Of a stretch of DNA of 64,000 bases, positions 48,166-57,615 are shown one piece after another (the first letter of the stretch is position 1; every line of letters begins with the position of its first letter). A model generated the notes under the pieces. The model was not told the DNA's origin and did no database searches. It saw only the letters and a program-made list of their open reading frames with translations. The translations under genes and the position numbers were made by a program. The DNA is taken from the NCBI GenBank assembly GCA_903907865.1, contig CAIVPR010000117.1, positions 1 through 64,000 on the forward strand. The letters run 5' to 3'. The stretch is from an uncultured Acidobacteriia bacterium. Lineage in GTDB: Bacteria > Acidobacteriota > Terriglobia > Bryobacterales > Bryobacteraceae.

Positions 48166-50034
48166 ATGATTGCAATGCTCCGGGCCTCAATCGCCCTGCT
48201 TCTTGTTCCCGCCGCCCTCGTCCATGGGCAGTCCGGGATCTCCATCGCCGAGCCGACCAAAGGCCAACTGGCGAGCCCCTTACTACGCCCATTCCACATC
48301 GGCAAGCGCATTGTCTCTCCGGCCAATCTAACCGATTCGCCGCGCCTCGAATCCCTGGTCAAGAGCGGAAACCTGTATCTTTCGGCCCGCGACGTGGTGG
48401 CGTTGGTGCTGGAAAACAACCTCGACATTGAAATCCAACGCTATGGCCCGTTCCTCGCGCGCGAAGTGCAACGCCGGACCGAGGGGGGCGGCTTCCTCCG
48501 CAACACGGATTCACCGGTCCTGGCGGGTCCGCAGAGCGTCAGTCTGGCGGGCGTCAGCGTGAATGCCAACGGACTGGGCGGCGGAGGCGGCGTCGGGGCC
48601 GGAGGCGGCATCGTTTCGCAGATCGGCCCGGTCCCCCCGAACCTCGACCCCAACCTTTACGCCGGGTTCAGCTTCGGCCACACCACCACGCCCCTCACCA
48701 ACACCCTGCTCAACCAGACAACGGCGCTGACGAACGACTATCGGCAGTTCGTCCTGCAGTACTCTCAGCAGTTTGTGACAGGCACTAGCACCAACGTGAC
48801 GTTCTTCAGCAGTCGGAGCCGCCTGAATAGCCCGACACCGCTGTTGAACCCCTCGACAACGGGCTACATCGACCTGACGGTCAACCAGAATTTGCTCCAG
48901 GGCTTCAGCATCGGGGTCAACAACCGCGACATCCGGGTCGCCCGCAACAATCTTAAGGTCAGCACGCTCCAGTTGAAGCGGCAGGTGATCACAACGGTTT
49001 CGGCATCCTTGAACCTCTATTGGGATCTCGTCAGCTTCAATGAGAACGCACGCATTGCCCAACGGGCGGTGGACATCGCGGAACAGTTGCACCACAACAA
49101 CGAGGCGCAGTCGAAGTTGGGAGCGCTCGCCGCTATCGAAGTTACCCGCGCTGCAGCCGCGGTTTCCGCGGCCAGGGAGGAACTTCTCATCTCCCAGACG
49201 AATGTTGCGCAGCAGGAGACTGTGCTCAAGAATGCACTGAGCAAGAACGGGTCGCAAAGCCCCTGGCTGGACGAGGTGCATATCGTGCCTCTCGACCATA
49301 TCGAGGTGCCCAAAAGCGAGACCATCGCACCGGTTGCCGACCTGATCAAGGAGGCGATTGAGAGCCGCGCCGACATTGAACAGACTCGCGTGAACATCGA
49401 CAGCAACAAGGTCCTGATCCAAGGCGACAAGAACGGCCTGTTGCCGAACCTGTCGGCGTTTGCGGAGTTGACAAACAACGGATTGGCGGGCAGCCCGAAT
49501 CCTCTCTACAATAATTGCTGCGGGGCTCCCGACGCGTATTTTGTAGGCGGTGGTGGCACTCTGGCGGCGCAATTGGCGCGGCGGAATTTCCCGAATTACT
49601 CGGCGGGCATCTCGCTGAACATCCCGTTCCGCAATCGCGCGGCGCAGGCGGACTACGCGACCGACGAGTTGCAATTGCGGCAGACGGAATTGCAGCTGAA
49701 GCGTGCCCTGAACCAGGTGGCGGTGGACGTGAAGAATTCGGTGATCGGCCTGCAGCAGGCGCGCGCCCGCTACGAGACAGCGGTCAATACGCGGAAGTTG
49801 AGCGAGCAAACGCTGGAGGCCGAGCAGAACCGGTTCAAATACGGGGCCGTGACGGACGCGACGCTCGTGGTGCAGGCGCAGCGGGATCTGGCGGCGCAGG
49901 AATCGGCGGAGATCCAGGCCATGGCGAATTACACCCATGCCCGGATCGCGTTTGACGAAGCAGTGGGTCGGACGCTTGCAGAGAACGGGATCACCATGAC
50001 GGAGGCGATTTCGGGGAAGGTGGTGCCGAAGTGA
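48166..50034 (+). CDS. TolC family outer-membrane protein, paralogue 1
   Basis: 622 residues from ATG 48166, with ATG 48175 as an alternative. The upstream frame to 47938 overlaps the MFS gene. Signal peptide (MLRASIALLLVPAALVHG). Outer-membrane efflux duct family. Repeated coiled helices include LVLENNLDIEIQRYGPFLAREV, VVALVLENNL and YETAVNTRKLSEQTLEAEQNRF. A Gly-rich insert (LGGGGGVGAGGGIV) follows the first barrel strands. A Cys pair occurs at NNCCGAPDAYF near residue 450. Two OEP repeats are recognisable, each ending in AQADYATDELQLRQTE-type helices. No HlyD or ABC/RND partner is adjacent. Confidence 0.88.
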   Translation: MIAMLRASIALLLVPAALVHGQSGISIAEPTKGQLASPLLRPFHIGKRIVSPANLTDSPRLESLVKSGNLYLSARDVVALVLENNLDIEIQRYGPFLAREVQRRTEGGGFLRNTDSPVLAGPQSVSLAGVSVNANGLGGGGGVGAGGGIVSQIGPVPPNLDPNLYAGFSFGHTTTPLTNTLLNQTTALTNDYRQFVLQYSQQFVTGTSTNVTFFSSRSRLNSPTPLLNPSTTGYIDLTVNQNLLQGFSIGVNNRDIRVARNNLKVSTLQLKRQVITTVSASLNLYWDLVSFNENARIAQRAVDIAEQLHHNNEAQSKLGALAAIEVTRAAAAVSAAREELLISQTNVAQQETVLKNALSKNGSQSPWLDEVHIVPLDHIEVPKSETIAPVADLIKEAIESRADIEQTRVNIDSNKVLIQGDKNGLLPNLSAFAELTNNGLAGSPNPLYNNCCGAPDAYFVGGGGTLAAQLARRNFPNYSAGISLNIPFRNRAAQADYATDELQLRQTELQLKRALNQVAVDVKNSVIGLQQARARYETAVNTRKLSEQTLEAEQNRFKYGAVTDATLVVQAQRDLAAQESAEIQAMANYTHARIAFDEAVGRTLAENGITMTEAISGKVVPK

Positions 50035-51851
50035 TCGCGATGCAACCTGCCCCACAAGGGAAGTTCGGCGCTGGCTGGACGTGGATCGTGATCTTCCTGC
50101 TCTCGCACACCGCGCACGCCCAGATCACCGCCCCCTACCGAGTTCCCGCCATCCCTCCGGTCCCGTCCGGCAACAACACCCACACCGGCGAACTTGTGCG
50201 CGCCGGAAAGCTCTACCTTTCCCTCCAGGACGCCATCCGCCTCGCCATCGAGAACAACCTCAACCTTGAAAGCTACCGCTACGGCCCGATCCTTGCCGAA
50301 TGGGCGCTGCGCCGCGCCGAGGCCGGTGGACCGGTCCGCGGGGTTCCCAGCGCCAGCGCCCAGGTTTCCAGCGTGAACAGCGGCGTCGGAGTGAACGGCA
50401 CCACCGCAAGCGCCGGCCTTGGCGGAGGGGGAGGAAGCAACAACGGCGGCGGCAATGGGGGAGCGGCGATCCAGCAGATCGGGGCCATCACCCCAAACCT
50501 CGACCCCATCCTGCAGAACACCTCGACCTTCTCCCACCAGTCGCAGCCACTGGCCAACACGGTGCTGAGCGGAACCTCGGCACTGGTCCAGGATTCCCGT
50601 ACCTACAGCACCGTCTACCAGCAGGGCTTGCTCTCGGGTGGCGTTTTTCAGATCAAGGCTTACGAACAAGGACTGCGCGAGAACGCCGCCTCCGACGCGC
50701 TGAACCCCGCCTACGGGCCCCACGCCGACATCGTCATCCGTCACAGCCTGCTGCAAGGCTTTGGGACCCGCTTGAACGGGCGTTCGATCCGGATCGCCGC
50801 GCTCGACATCGAAGGTTCCAAGGAGCGCTTCCGGTCCCAGACGCTAGATCTAGTGGCACAGGTTGTGCATCTCTACTGGAACTTGGTGGCAGCGGTGGAC
50901 ACAGTCCAGGTCCGCGAGTCCGCCGTTTCCGTGGCACGGAAGTTTCTGGAAGACACGCGGGCGCGGATTCAGATTGGCGCTCTGGCGCGCATCGAGCTGC
51001 CCCGCGCAGAAGCGGAGCTTGCCAGCCGCGAGCAGGATTTGGTGGTCGCGCGGGGCGCGGTCCAACAGGGCGAGATCGCGCTCAAAGCGGCCTTCGCGAG
51101 CGACATCGATGCCGGGATCGTGGTGCTGGACCGCATGGAGGTGCCGGAAGCCGACGACCTGCCGCCGTTGCGCGAACTCGTCGCCTCGGCCATGAAACAA
51201 CGCCCTGACGTGGCGTCCGACTCGCTCCGGGACAAGGAAGCGCAAATTTCGGCCATTGGAACGGAGAATCCCCTGTTGCCGACGCTCCAAGTCGGGGCGC
51301 AGACCTACAACCGGGGCGTGGCGGGAACCCCGCAGGCATCCGGCGGTGCCGCGAATCCGTACTTCGTGGGGGGACTGGGCACGGCCGCGGCCCAGATCCT
51401 GCGTCGGAATTTCCCCAGCGAGTCGGCATCCGTAACGTTTTCAGTTCCGCTGAACAACCGCCAGGCCCAAGCCGACTACGGAGTGGAGCAGCTACAAATG
51501 CGGCAATCGCAGATCAAGGGCCGACGCGATGCGAACCAGATCCTGGTGGACATTTCCAACCAGGTCATCGCGCTGCGACAAGCGAGGGCCCGGCACGCCA
51601 CGGCTCGCCGCGCGCGGGAATTGCAGGAACAACTCCTCGAAGCAGAGCAACAGAAGTTCGCGTTCGGGAAGTCGGCGGTAACGGGACTGATCGTGGCGCA
51701 GCGTGCACTGGCCGGGGCGCAGGCAGCGGAGATCGGGGCGCAATCGGCATACACGCACGCGCGGGTCTCGCTGGACCAGGTGCTGGGGGAGACGCTGGAG
51801 AAAAACCACGTCACGGTGGACGAGGCGTTGTCGGGTGCAAGACCGCGATAA
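50031..51851 (+). CDS. TolC family outer-membrane protein, paralogue 2
   Basis: 606 residues from GTG 50031, overlapping the previous stop (GTGA). The signal peptide follows a short N-terminal extension (GWTWIVIFLLSHTAHA). The protein is a clear paralogue of its neighbour: DAIRLAIENNLNLESYRYGPILAE, the Gly-rich insert LGGGGGSNNGGGNGG, ITPNLDPILQNTSTFSHQSQPL, then helices such as QIGALARIELPRAEAELASREQDL and ARELQEQLLEAEQQKFAFGKSAV. Both share ARRNFP/LRRNFPSESASVTFSVPL before the second repeat. It lacks the CC pair of paralogue 1. Such tandem ducts could form a hetero-oligomer or serve different exporters. Confidence 0.88.
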   Translation: MIAMQPAPQGKFGAGWTWIVIFLLSHTAHAQITAPYRVPAIPPVPSGNNTHTGELVRAGKLYLSLQDAIRLAIENNLNLESYRYGPILAEWALRRAEAGGPVRGVPSASAQVSSVNSGVGVNGTTASAGLGGGGGSNNGGGNGGAAIQQIGAITPNLDPILQNTSTFSHQSQPLANTVLSGTSALVQDSRTYSTVYQQGLLSGGVFQIKAYEQGLRENAASDALNPAYGPHADIVIRHSLLQGFGTRLNGRSIRIAALDIEGSKERFRSQTLDLVAQVVHLYWNLVAAVDTVQVRESAVSVARKFLEDTRARIQIGALARIELPRAEAELASREQDLVVARGAVQQGEIALKAAFASDIDAGIVVLDRMEVPEADDLPPLRELVASAMKQRPDVASDSLRDKEAQISAIGTENPLLPTLQVGAQTYNRGVAGTPQASGGAANPYFVGGLGTAAAQILRRNFPSESASVTFSVPLNNRQAQADYGVEQLQMRQSQIKGRRDANQILVDISNQVIALRQARARHATARRARELQEQLLEAEQQKFAFGKSAVTGLIVAQRALAGAQAAEIGAQSAYTHARVSLDQVLGETLEKNHVTVDEALSGARPR

Positions 51852-51872
51852 GCTCACCCTATACTGGAATCC

Positions 51873-53051
51873 GTGCCTGACGTCCACACCCCGCCGCGCC
51901 CCACGCCCAGACTCGAATCCATCGACCTCCTCCGCGGCCTGGTAATGGTCGTCATGGCGCTCGACCATGTCCGTGACAACCTGATGCCGCTGGGGGATCC
52001 GGTCGATCTGGCCACAACCGATCCAGCCCTGTTCTTCACCCGAATCGTCACCCACTACTGCGCGCCCACCTTCTATTTCCTTGCGGGGATCGCGGCCTAC
52101 TACGCGAGCCGGAGACGCACTCTGCCCGAATTGTCACGCTTTCTTGTCTCGCGAGGTCTCTGGCTGGTGTTTCTGGAACTCGTGGTCGTCCGTTTCGGCT
52201 GGTACTTCGCCTGGAACACCACTTTCTTCGAGGGGCTGACGATCTGGGCTCTTGGCTGGTCCATGGTGAGTTTGGGGGTATTGATCCGAATCCCGCGATG
52301 GGCAATGGTGACAGTGGGCGCGGCGATGGTGCTCGGCCACAACGCCTTGGACGGGATCAAGGCCGAATCATTCGGTCCCCTGGCGTTCCTGTGGACCGTG
52401 CTCCACGTTCCGGGCACAATCCACATCGGCCCGTCAACGCTGGCGATCGCCTATCCGCTGATTCCGTGGATCGGCGTGATGGCACTGGGGTACGCGTTTG
52501 GCCGCGGTGGCGTGCAGCGCGCCTTGAAGATCGGACCGGCCCTGATAGCGGCGTTCCTTGTCTTGCGCTTCTCCAACTTGTACGGCGATCCGCACCCGTG
52601 GACGCACCAGAAGAGTGCGGTCTTCACCGTGATGTCGTTCCTGAACTGCTGGAAATACCCCCCGTCGTTGATGTATTTGCTTATGACGCTGGGCCCTTCA
52701 ATCACCATCATCGGGCTGGTGGAGTGGTGGCGCAAGGACGGGACAAGGGAATTGCCGGAGTTTACACGACCGGTCGTATTGTTTGGTCGAGTGCCGATGT
52801 TCTACTATCTGCTGCATATCTATCTGGCGCACCTGGTTGGGGTGGCTGTGGCGCTCTACCGCTTCGGGGATGCCCGATGGCTTTTCGTGATGGCAACGGA
52901 ATCCGGGAACCAGTGGCTGCCGTCCAACTCGCCGTTGTGGATGGTCTATGCCGGGTGGATGTTCGTGGTGGTAGCGCTGTACCCCGCATGCAAATGGTTC
53001 GCGGGGGTGAAGGCGCGCAACCCCGGACAAGTGTGGCTGAGCTACCTGTAG
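51873..53051 (+). CDS. DUF1624/HGSNAT-type membrane protein
   Basis: 392 residues from GTG 51873. Ten or so membrane helices. The N-terminus ESIDLLRGLVMVVMALDHVRDNLMP is the family hallmark (RG-x-x-M-x-x-M-x-x-DH), where the conserved His is presumed to take the acetyl group. HYCAPTFYFLAGIAAYYASRR and FLVSRGLWLVFLELVVVRFGW follow. It is related to heparan-alpha-glucosaminide acetyltransferase, so membrane O- or N-acyl transfer on a sugar is the likeliest role. It starts 21 nt after the TolC genes and is followed by a secreted GH42 enzyme. Confidence 0.85.
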   Translation: MPDVHTPPRPTPRLESIDLLRGLVMVVMALDHVRDNLMPLGDPVDLATTDPALFFTRIVTHYCAPTFYFLAGIAAYYASRRRTLPELSRFLVSRGLWLVFLELVVVRFGWYFAWNTTFFEGLTIWALGWSMVSLGVLIRIPRWAMVTVGAAMVLGHNALDGIKAESFGPLAFLWTVLHVPGTIHIGPSTLAIAYPLIPWIGVMALGYAFGRGGVQRALKIGPALIAAFLVLRFSNLYGDPHPWTHQKSAVFTVMSFLNCWKYPPSLMYLLMTLGPSITIIGLVEWWRKDGTRELPEFTRPVVLFGRVPMFYYLLHIYLAHLVGVAVALYRFGDARWLFVMATESGNQWLPSNSPLWMVYAGWMFVVVALYPACKWFAGVKARNPGQVWLSYL

Positions 53052-53096
53052 CGGCGCTAGTGGGAATTTGGTGGCAGTAGTGATACAACTGGAACC

Positions 53097-55256
53097 GTGA
53101 AGCCTGCCGCCCTCCTGCTGATCCTCCTCTCCGCCATCCCGGTTCTTGCGCAAACGCCGAAACCAAACGACGCCCCCGTCTTCCCCTACGGAGCCGTCTA
53201 CTTCCGCAAATCCAACCCGCCCGAGCAGGACTGGGCCAAGGACCACGCCACCGCAGCCCGCGTCGGCATGAACACCTTCCGCCACTGGTTCATGTGGGAG
53301 GCAGTCGAAGTCGCTCCCGGCAAATACGATTGGTCCGACTACGACCGCATGATGGACCTCGCAGCCAAGAACGGCATCAAGGTCGTGATCGCCGAACTCG
53401 TCACCTCAGCCCCGGAATGGGTCTACGAGAAATACCCGCACGCCCGTTTCAAGGCCTCTGACGGCTCCACCGTCCAAAGCACCAACTCCGTCTCCACCGG
53501 CACCGGCGGCTTCCCTGGCATGTGCCTCGACAACGACGACGTCCGCGCCCTGGCCGAGAAATTCCTCGTCGCGCTGGTCGAACGGTACCGCAACCACCCC
53601 GCCACGCTCGGCTTCGACCTCTGGAACGAAAACACCTACGACGGCGGCTCCCCCCAGAAGATGTACTGCTACTGCGACGCCACCCAGCGCAAGTACCGCA
53701 CGTGGCTGAAGAACCATTACGGCTCGCTCGACGCCCTCGCCAAGACTTGGTACCGCTACGGGTACGCCGACTGGGCCAACGTCCACCCGCCCGCCAACTT
53801 CAACGGCTATCCCGAAAGCCTCGACTGGCTCGATTTCCGCGTCGACGACGCTTTCGACCTGATGAAATGGCGCACCGACCTCGTCCGCCGCCTCGACCCG
53901 ACCCACAAGGTCATCGCCCACGGCGTGGCGGGAACTTTGGACACCTTCCCCGCCAATACCCATAACGAATGGCGCTCGGCGGAATTGGTCGACACATGGG
54001 GCTTGACGTGGATCGCGGCGCGCAAGGGCAACGAGCTCTGGCGGCAGTTCCAAGCGCTGGACCTCGTCCGCGGCGGCTCGCGCGGCAAACCGTTCTGGCA
54101 TGCCGAGGCGCAGGCCGGACCGCTCTGGATGCAGCCGCAGGTGCTGAAGCGCGACCGCGAGGACGGGCGCATTCCCGACGAGAAGGATGTAAGACTCTGG
54201 AACCTCATCTCCTGCGCGGGCGGTGCGACCGGCCTGATGTACCCCCGCTGGCGTCCGCTGCTCGACGGGCCGCTGTTCGGCGCGTTCGGGGCATTCGCGA
54301 TGGACGGATCGGAGACCCCGCGTTCGGAAATGGCGGGCAAGGTGGCGAAGTGGGCCAACGCGCACCCGGAAATCTGGAAGGCGCGCCCGGTGAAGGGCGA
54401 CATTGGCATTGTTTTTGCGCCCGAGTCGGAGATGTTCAACTACGTCCAACAGGGCGCGACCGACTACTACACGCAGTCGGTGCGCGGTGCCTACCAAGGC
54501 TTCTTCGACAACAACATCCAAGCCGACTTCGTCCACATCGACGACCTGAAGCAGTACAAGGCCGTCTACCTTCCCTACCCCGTCATGCTGAAGGCGGCCT
54601 CGGCGAAGAAGGTGCTGGAGTACGTGCGCGACGGCGGCATCCTGATCAGCGAGGGCCTGCCTGCGTACTTCGGCGACCACGGGAAAGTCGGAACCAAGCA
54701 GCCGAACTACGGACTGGACGAGGTGTTCGGCGCGCGGGAGAGCTATGTCGAGTTCACGCCCGACATCCTCGACAACCTGACGCTGAACGTCCGCGGTTCC
54801 GAGATCAACGGCCGCTATTTCCTGCAGGCGTTCCAGTTGGCGGGCGGCGTGGCCGCGGGAGCGTACAAGGACGGGAAGCTGGCGGCGGTCGAACATGCGT
54901 TCGGCAAGGGCAAGGCGTTGCTCATCGGGAGTTTTCCGGGCGGCGGCTACTACCTGCACCATTCGGCGGGCGGCAAGGAGTTCTTCGCCGGACTGCTCGA
55001 TTGGGCCGGGCTGCAGCAGCAGGTCAAGACCAGCGCGACGGGTGCGCAAGCCCGGTTGCACACGGATTCGACCGGCGGCTACCTGTGGGTGGTCAATCCC
55101 GAGAGATCGGAACGGACCATCGAAGTGACCGTTCCCGACGGCTACAGGGGTACTGAGGACGTATGGGGAAACCAAAAGATCACCTCGGATGGCCGAAAGA
55201 TAGGTGTGAAGGTGAGCGACCGCGACGTCGCTGTCATCCGGTTGGTGCGAAACTAG
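53097..55256 (+). CDS. Secreted GH42 beta-galactosidase-like glycosidase
   Basis: 719 residues from GTG 53097. A signal peptide (MKPAALLLILLSAIPVLAQ) is unusual for GH42, which is normally cytoplasmic. The (beta/alpha)8 domain carries the acid/base Glu in LGFDLWNENTYD and the nucleophile Glu in KPFWHAEAQAGPLWMQPQ. MYCYCDATQRKYRTWLKNHYGSLDAL is the Cys-rich metal-binding stretch of the family, here with Cys at the expected positions. A trimerisation domain (DIGIVFAPESEMFNY, VKGYKAVYLPYP-like) and a C-terminal beta domain (ERTIEVTVPDGY) follow. It hydrolyses beta-galactosides, probably outside the inner membrane. Confidence 0.88.
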   Translation: MKPAALLLILLSAIPVLAQTPKPNDAPVFPYGAVYFRKSNPPEQDWAKDHATAARVGMNTFRHWFMWEAVEVAPGKYDWSDYDRMMDLAAKNGIKVVIAELVTSAPEWVYEKYPHARFKASDGSTVQSTNSVSTGTGGFPGMCLDNDDVRALAEKFLVALVERYRNHPATLGFDLWNENTYDGGSPQKMYCYCDATQRKYRTWLKNHYGSLDALAKTWYRYGYADWANVHPPANFNGYPESLDWLDFRVDDAFDLMKWRTDLVRRLDPTHKVIAHGVAGTLDTFPANTHNEWRSAELVDTWGLTWIAARKGNELWRQFQALDLVRGGSRGKPFWHAEAQAGPLWMQPQVLKRDREDGRIPDEKDVRLWNLISCAGGATGLMYPRWRPLLDGPLFGAFGAFAMDGSETPRSEMAGKVAKWANAHPEIWKARPVKGDIGIVFAPESEMFNYVQQGATDYYTQSVRGAYQGFFDNNIQADFVHIDDLKQYKAVYLPYPVMLKAASAKKVLEYVRDGGILISEGLPAYFGDHGKVGTKQPNYGLDEVFGARESYVEFTPDILDNLTLNVRGSEINGRYFLQAFQLAGGVAAGAYKDGKLAAVEHAFGKGKALLIGSFPGGGYYLHHSAGGKEFFAGLLDWAGLQQQVKTSATGAQARLHTDSTGGYLWVVNPERSERTIEVTVPDGYRGTEDVWGNQKITSDGRKIGVKVSDRDVAVIRLVRN

Positions 55257-55261
55257 GAATA

Positions 55262-56188
55262 ATGCGGAGGCGAGCACCGCTAGGTGTATCCACGTCGATC
55301 CTGTTGCTGCTGTTTGCGGCCTTTTCAGCCCATGCGGCCGACGTCAAAAAGGATCCGACCGAGATCGGCGGGCGCAACGTTTCCAAGGGCGTCAACCTCT
55401 ACAGCTTGGACCGCGAAGTTGCGCTGGGCAAACAGCTCGCCTTGGAAGTCGAGAAGCAGGCGAAGATTGTCGATGACCCCATCGTCTCCGAATACCTGAA
55501 CCGGCTCGGCCAGGACTTGGTGCGGCACTCCGATGTGACTTTTCCGGTGTCGTTCAAGATGATCGACTCCGAGGAGATCAACGCCTTCACCCTGCCCGGC
55601 GGCTTCGTCTTCATCAACAGCGGCGTGCTCAAGCTCTCGGACAACGAGGCGGAACTGGCGTCGGTCATAGCCCACGAACTGGGCCACGCGGCGGCCAGGC
55701 ATGCCACGAGGCAGGCGACACGGGAGCAGATGATCAATCTGTCGGCCATTCCGCTGTCGGTGATGGGTGGCATCGCCGGTTTGGCGGTGCGGCAAGTAGC
55801 GACCACGCTGGCGGCCCCGATGACGTTGTTCCACTTCTCGCGCGCCTTCGAGACTGAGGCCGACCTGCTGGGAATCCAGTATTTGTGGAATTCGGGCTAC
55901 GACCCCGGTGCCAGCGTGGACATGTTCGAGCGCGTGGAGTCAATGGAACGGAAGAAACCGGGCTCGGTGTCGAAGTTGTTCCGCACGCACCCTCAAACCG
56001 AGGACCGCATCGTCAAGACCCAGCGCGACATCGAGCAGCTACTGCCGCAGCGGGCCGAGTATACGGTGAACACCTCGGAGTACGAGGATGTCCGGACCCG
56101 GCTCTACGAGTTGACCAAGCCGAAGGTGGCGGAGAAGGAATCGAACGTGCCGACGCTGCGTCGGAAATACGGCAACGATTTGGAGTGA
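55262..56188 (+). CDS. M48 family metalloprotease
   Basis: 308 residues from ATG 55262, 5 nt after the GH42 stop. The upstream frame to 55163 is inside GH42. A signal peptide or anchor is present (STSILLLLFAAFSAHA). The zinc motif HELGH lies in LASVIAHELGHAAARHATRQ at about 135-145. The third ligand Glu is in FSRAFETEADLLGIQYL. NAFTLPGGFVFINSGVLKL precedes them, typical of BepA/LoiP-type proteases. Such proteins survey outer-membrane assembly in the periplasm. It would fit next to the porin gene at 56238. Confidence 0.92.
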   Translation: MRRRAPLGVSTSILLLLFAAFSAHAADVKKDPTEIGGRNVSKGVNLYSLDREVALGKQLALEVEKQAKIVDDPIVSEYLNRLGQDLVRHSDVTFPVSFKMIDSEEINAFTLPGGFVFINSGVLKLSDNEAELASVIAHELGHAAARHATRQATREQMINLSAIPLSVMGGIAGLAVRQVATTLAAPMTLFHFSRAFETEADLLGIQYLWNSGYDPGASVDMFERVESMERKKPGSVSKLFRTHPQTEDRIVKTQRDIEQLLPQRAEYTVNTSEYEDVRTRLYELTKPKVAEKESNVPTLRRKYGNDLE

Positions 56189-56237
56189 GAATCCCCGGTC
56201 GCCAACCGCAATTAGGTGCCTCGCGCAAAGGACTACG

Positions 56238-57545
56238 ATGACAACGATGCTGCGGCCAGTGGCCGCTCTTCTGCTGACACTGCTCGGCACACCATTTCTA
56301 TCGGGCCAGGACGACCCGGGCGGCGCGCTTGACAAGCACCTGCGCGAAGCTACCCATGGGATGTTCGGACTCACGTTCGAAGAACGCCTCCGGGCTGAAA
56401 CCAAGTACGGGGTCAACTTCGGCAAATCCTTGAATCAGCAGGGCTTGCTGACCCGGCTACGGATCGGTGCGGATTTCCAACCGGTGTCGTGGCTCAAGGT
56501 CGTTGCCATGGGGCAGGATTCACGAGTGCCTTTCTACGGCGTGGTTGCGCCCAACACGATCCGCGACACGTTCGACCTCCACGAGGCCTACATTGAGCTG
56601 GGTAATCCAAAGACCGGGTTCGGTGGAACATTCGGGCGACAGATGCAGATGTTCGGAGAAGGCCGGCTGATTGGGTCCCCGCAGTGGAGCAACGTCTCGC
56701 GGACCTTCGACACCGGCCGGCTCTACTACCGAGCGCGGAAGATGCGGCTCGAAGTGCTCATGGTGTCGCCGGTCAAGGTACTGCCGGACGATTTCAACCG
56801 ACCGGAACTGGGGGAGCGGATCTGGGGCACGTACGACACGTTCCCGGACTTGGGACATGGCGTGGCTGTCGATCTTTACGCGCTCCGGCATTCGCAGAAT
56901 AGGCCGGGCGGTTGGACGGCAGCCGGCACTCTGGGCACCGATACCTTTGGTGGCCGGCTTTATGGTCCACTTCCCAGCGGGTTCCGTTACAGCCTTGAAC
57001 TCGTAGGGCAAGTTGGCCACATCGGCGTCTACACCCAACGGGCAAACGCGTATTTCTCGGGGATATCGCGGAAGACCTCATTGGGGGGCCACGCGTTCAG
57101 TTTCTCCGGCGAATACAGGGGGGCATCGGGAACGCGGTACGGGCAGAACGCTGGCGGCACTTTCGATCAGCTGTCGCCCGCCAACCACGACAAGTTTGGT
57201 CATGAGGACCTGTTCGGCTGGCGAAATTTGAGGACCCTGAGGAGCCTCGAAACGCTGAACGTCAACAAAGCTTTTGCTGTGAACGTGATGTACTCGAACC
57301 ACTGGCTGTCAAGCGCCTACGATTCGCTGTACAACAGCACGGGCTCGTCCGTCGCGTTTTCCAAGACTGGGACGGCGGGCAAGCATGTGGGCCAGGAGCT
57401 GGACGCGTTTGTAACCTATTCGCACGGTGCCCATCTGTTCGGTGCCGGAGTCGGACATTTCTTCAAGGGCGAATTTGTCCAAGCGGCGACGTCGCACATC
57501 AATCCGCGCTACTTCTACATCTTCCAGCAATACTCGTTCAAGTAG
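56238..57545 (+). CDS. Alginate-export-type outer-membrane porin
   Basis: 435 residues from ATG 56238. Signal peptide (MLRPVAALLLTLLGTPFLSG). The 18-stranded AlgE-like barrel is suggested by FEERLRAETKYGVNFG, LLTRLRIGADFQPVSWLKVVAMGQDSR, DLHEAYIELGNPKTGFGGTFGRQMQMFGEGRLIGSPQWSNVSRTFD, and an aromatic C-terminus YFYIFQQYSFK. The GRQ-x-x-x-GxxRLIG-x-xxW motif is characteristic of this family. It could export or import polyanionic or neutral sugars. It is 50 nt after the M48 protease, which may assist its folding. Confidence 0.82.
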   Translation: MTTMLRPVAALLLTLLGTPFLSGQDDPGGALDKHLREATHGMFGLTFEERLRAETKYGVNFGKSLNQQGLLTRLRIGADFQPVSWLKVVAMGQDSRVPFYGVVAPNTIRDTFDLHEAYIELGNPKTGFGGTFGRQMQMFGEGRLIGSPQWSNVSRTFDTGRLYYRARKMRLEVLMVSPVKVLPDDFNRPELGERIWGTYDTFPDLGHGVAVDLYALRHSQNRPGGWTAAGTLGTDTFGGRLYGPLPSGFRYSLELVGQVGHIGVYTQRANAYFSGISRKTSLGGHAFSFSGEYRGASGTRYGQNAGGTFDQLSPANHDKFGHEDLFGWRNLRTLRSLETLNVNKAFAVNVMYSNHWLSSAYDSLYNSTGSSVAFSKTGTAGKHVGQELDAFVTYSHGAHLFGAGVGHFFKGEFVQAATSHINPRYFYIFQQYSFK

Positions 57546-57615
57546 TTAACACTCCCTCGCGGTCGCGGCTCAGCATGTTTCCGAGCCACGACCACAAGGC
57601 AGTGTTTGTTTTCGA

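Noticed and set aside
48511-50055. 514-codon open frame on the - strand
   Set aside because: Antisense to the first TolC gene; composition is Arg/Leu/Val-rich and shows no domain.
53406-55277. 623-codon open frame on the - strand
   Set aside because: Antisense to the GH42 gene, whose catalytic motifs are intact.
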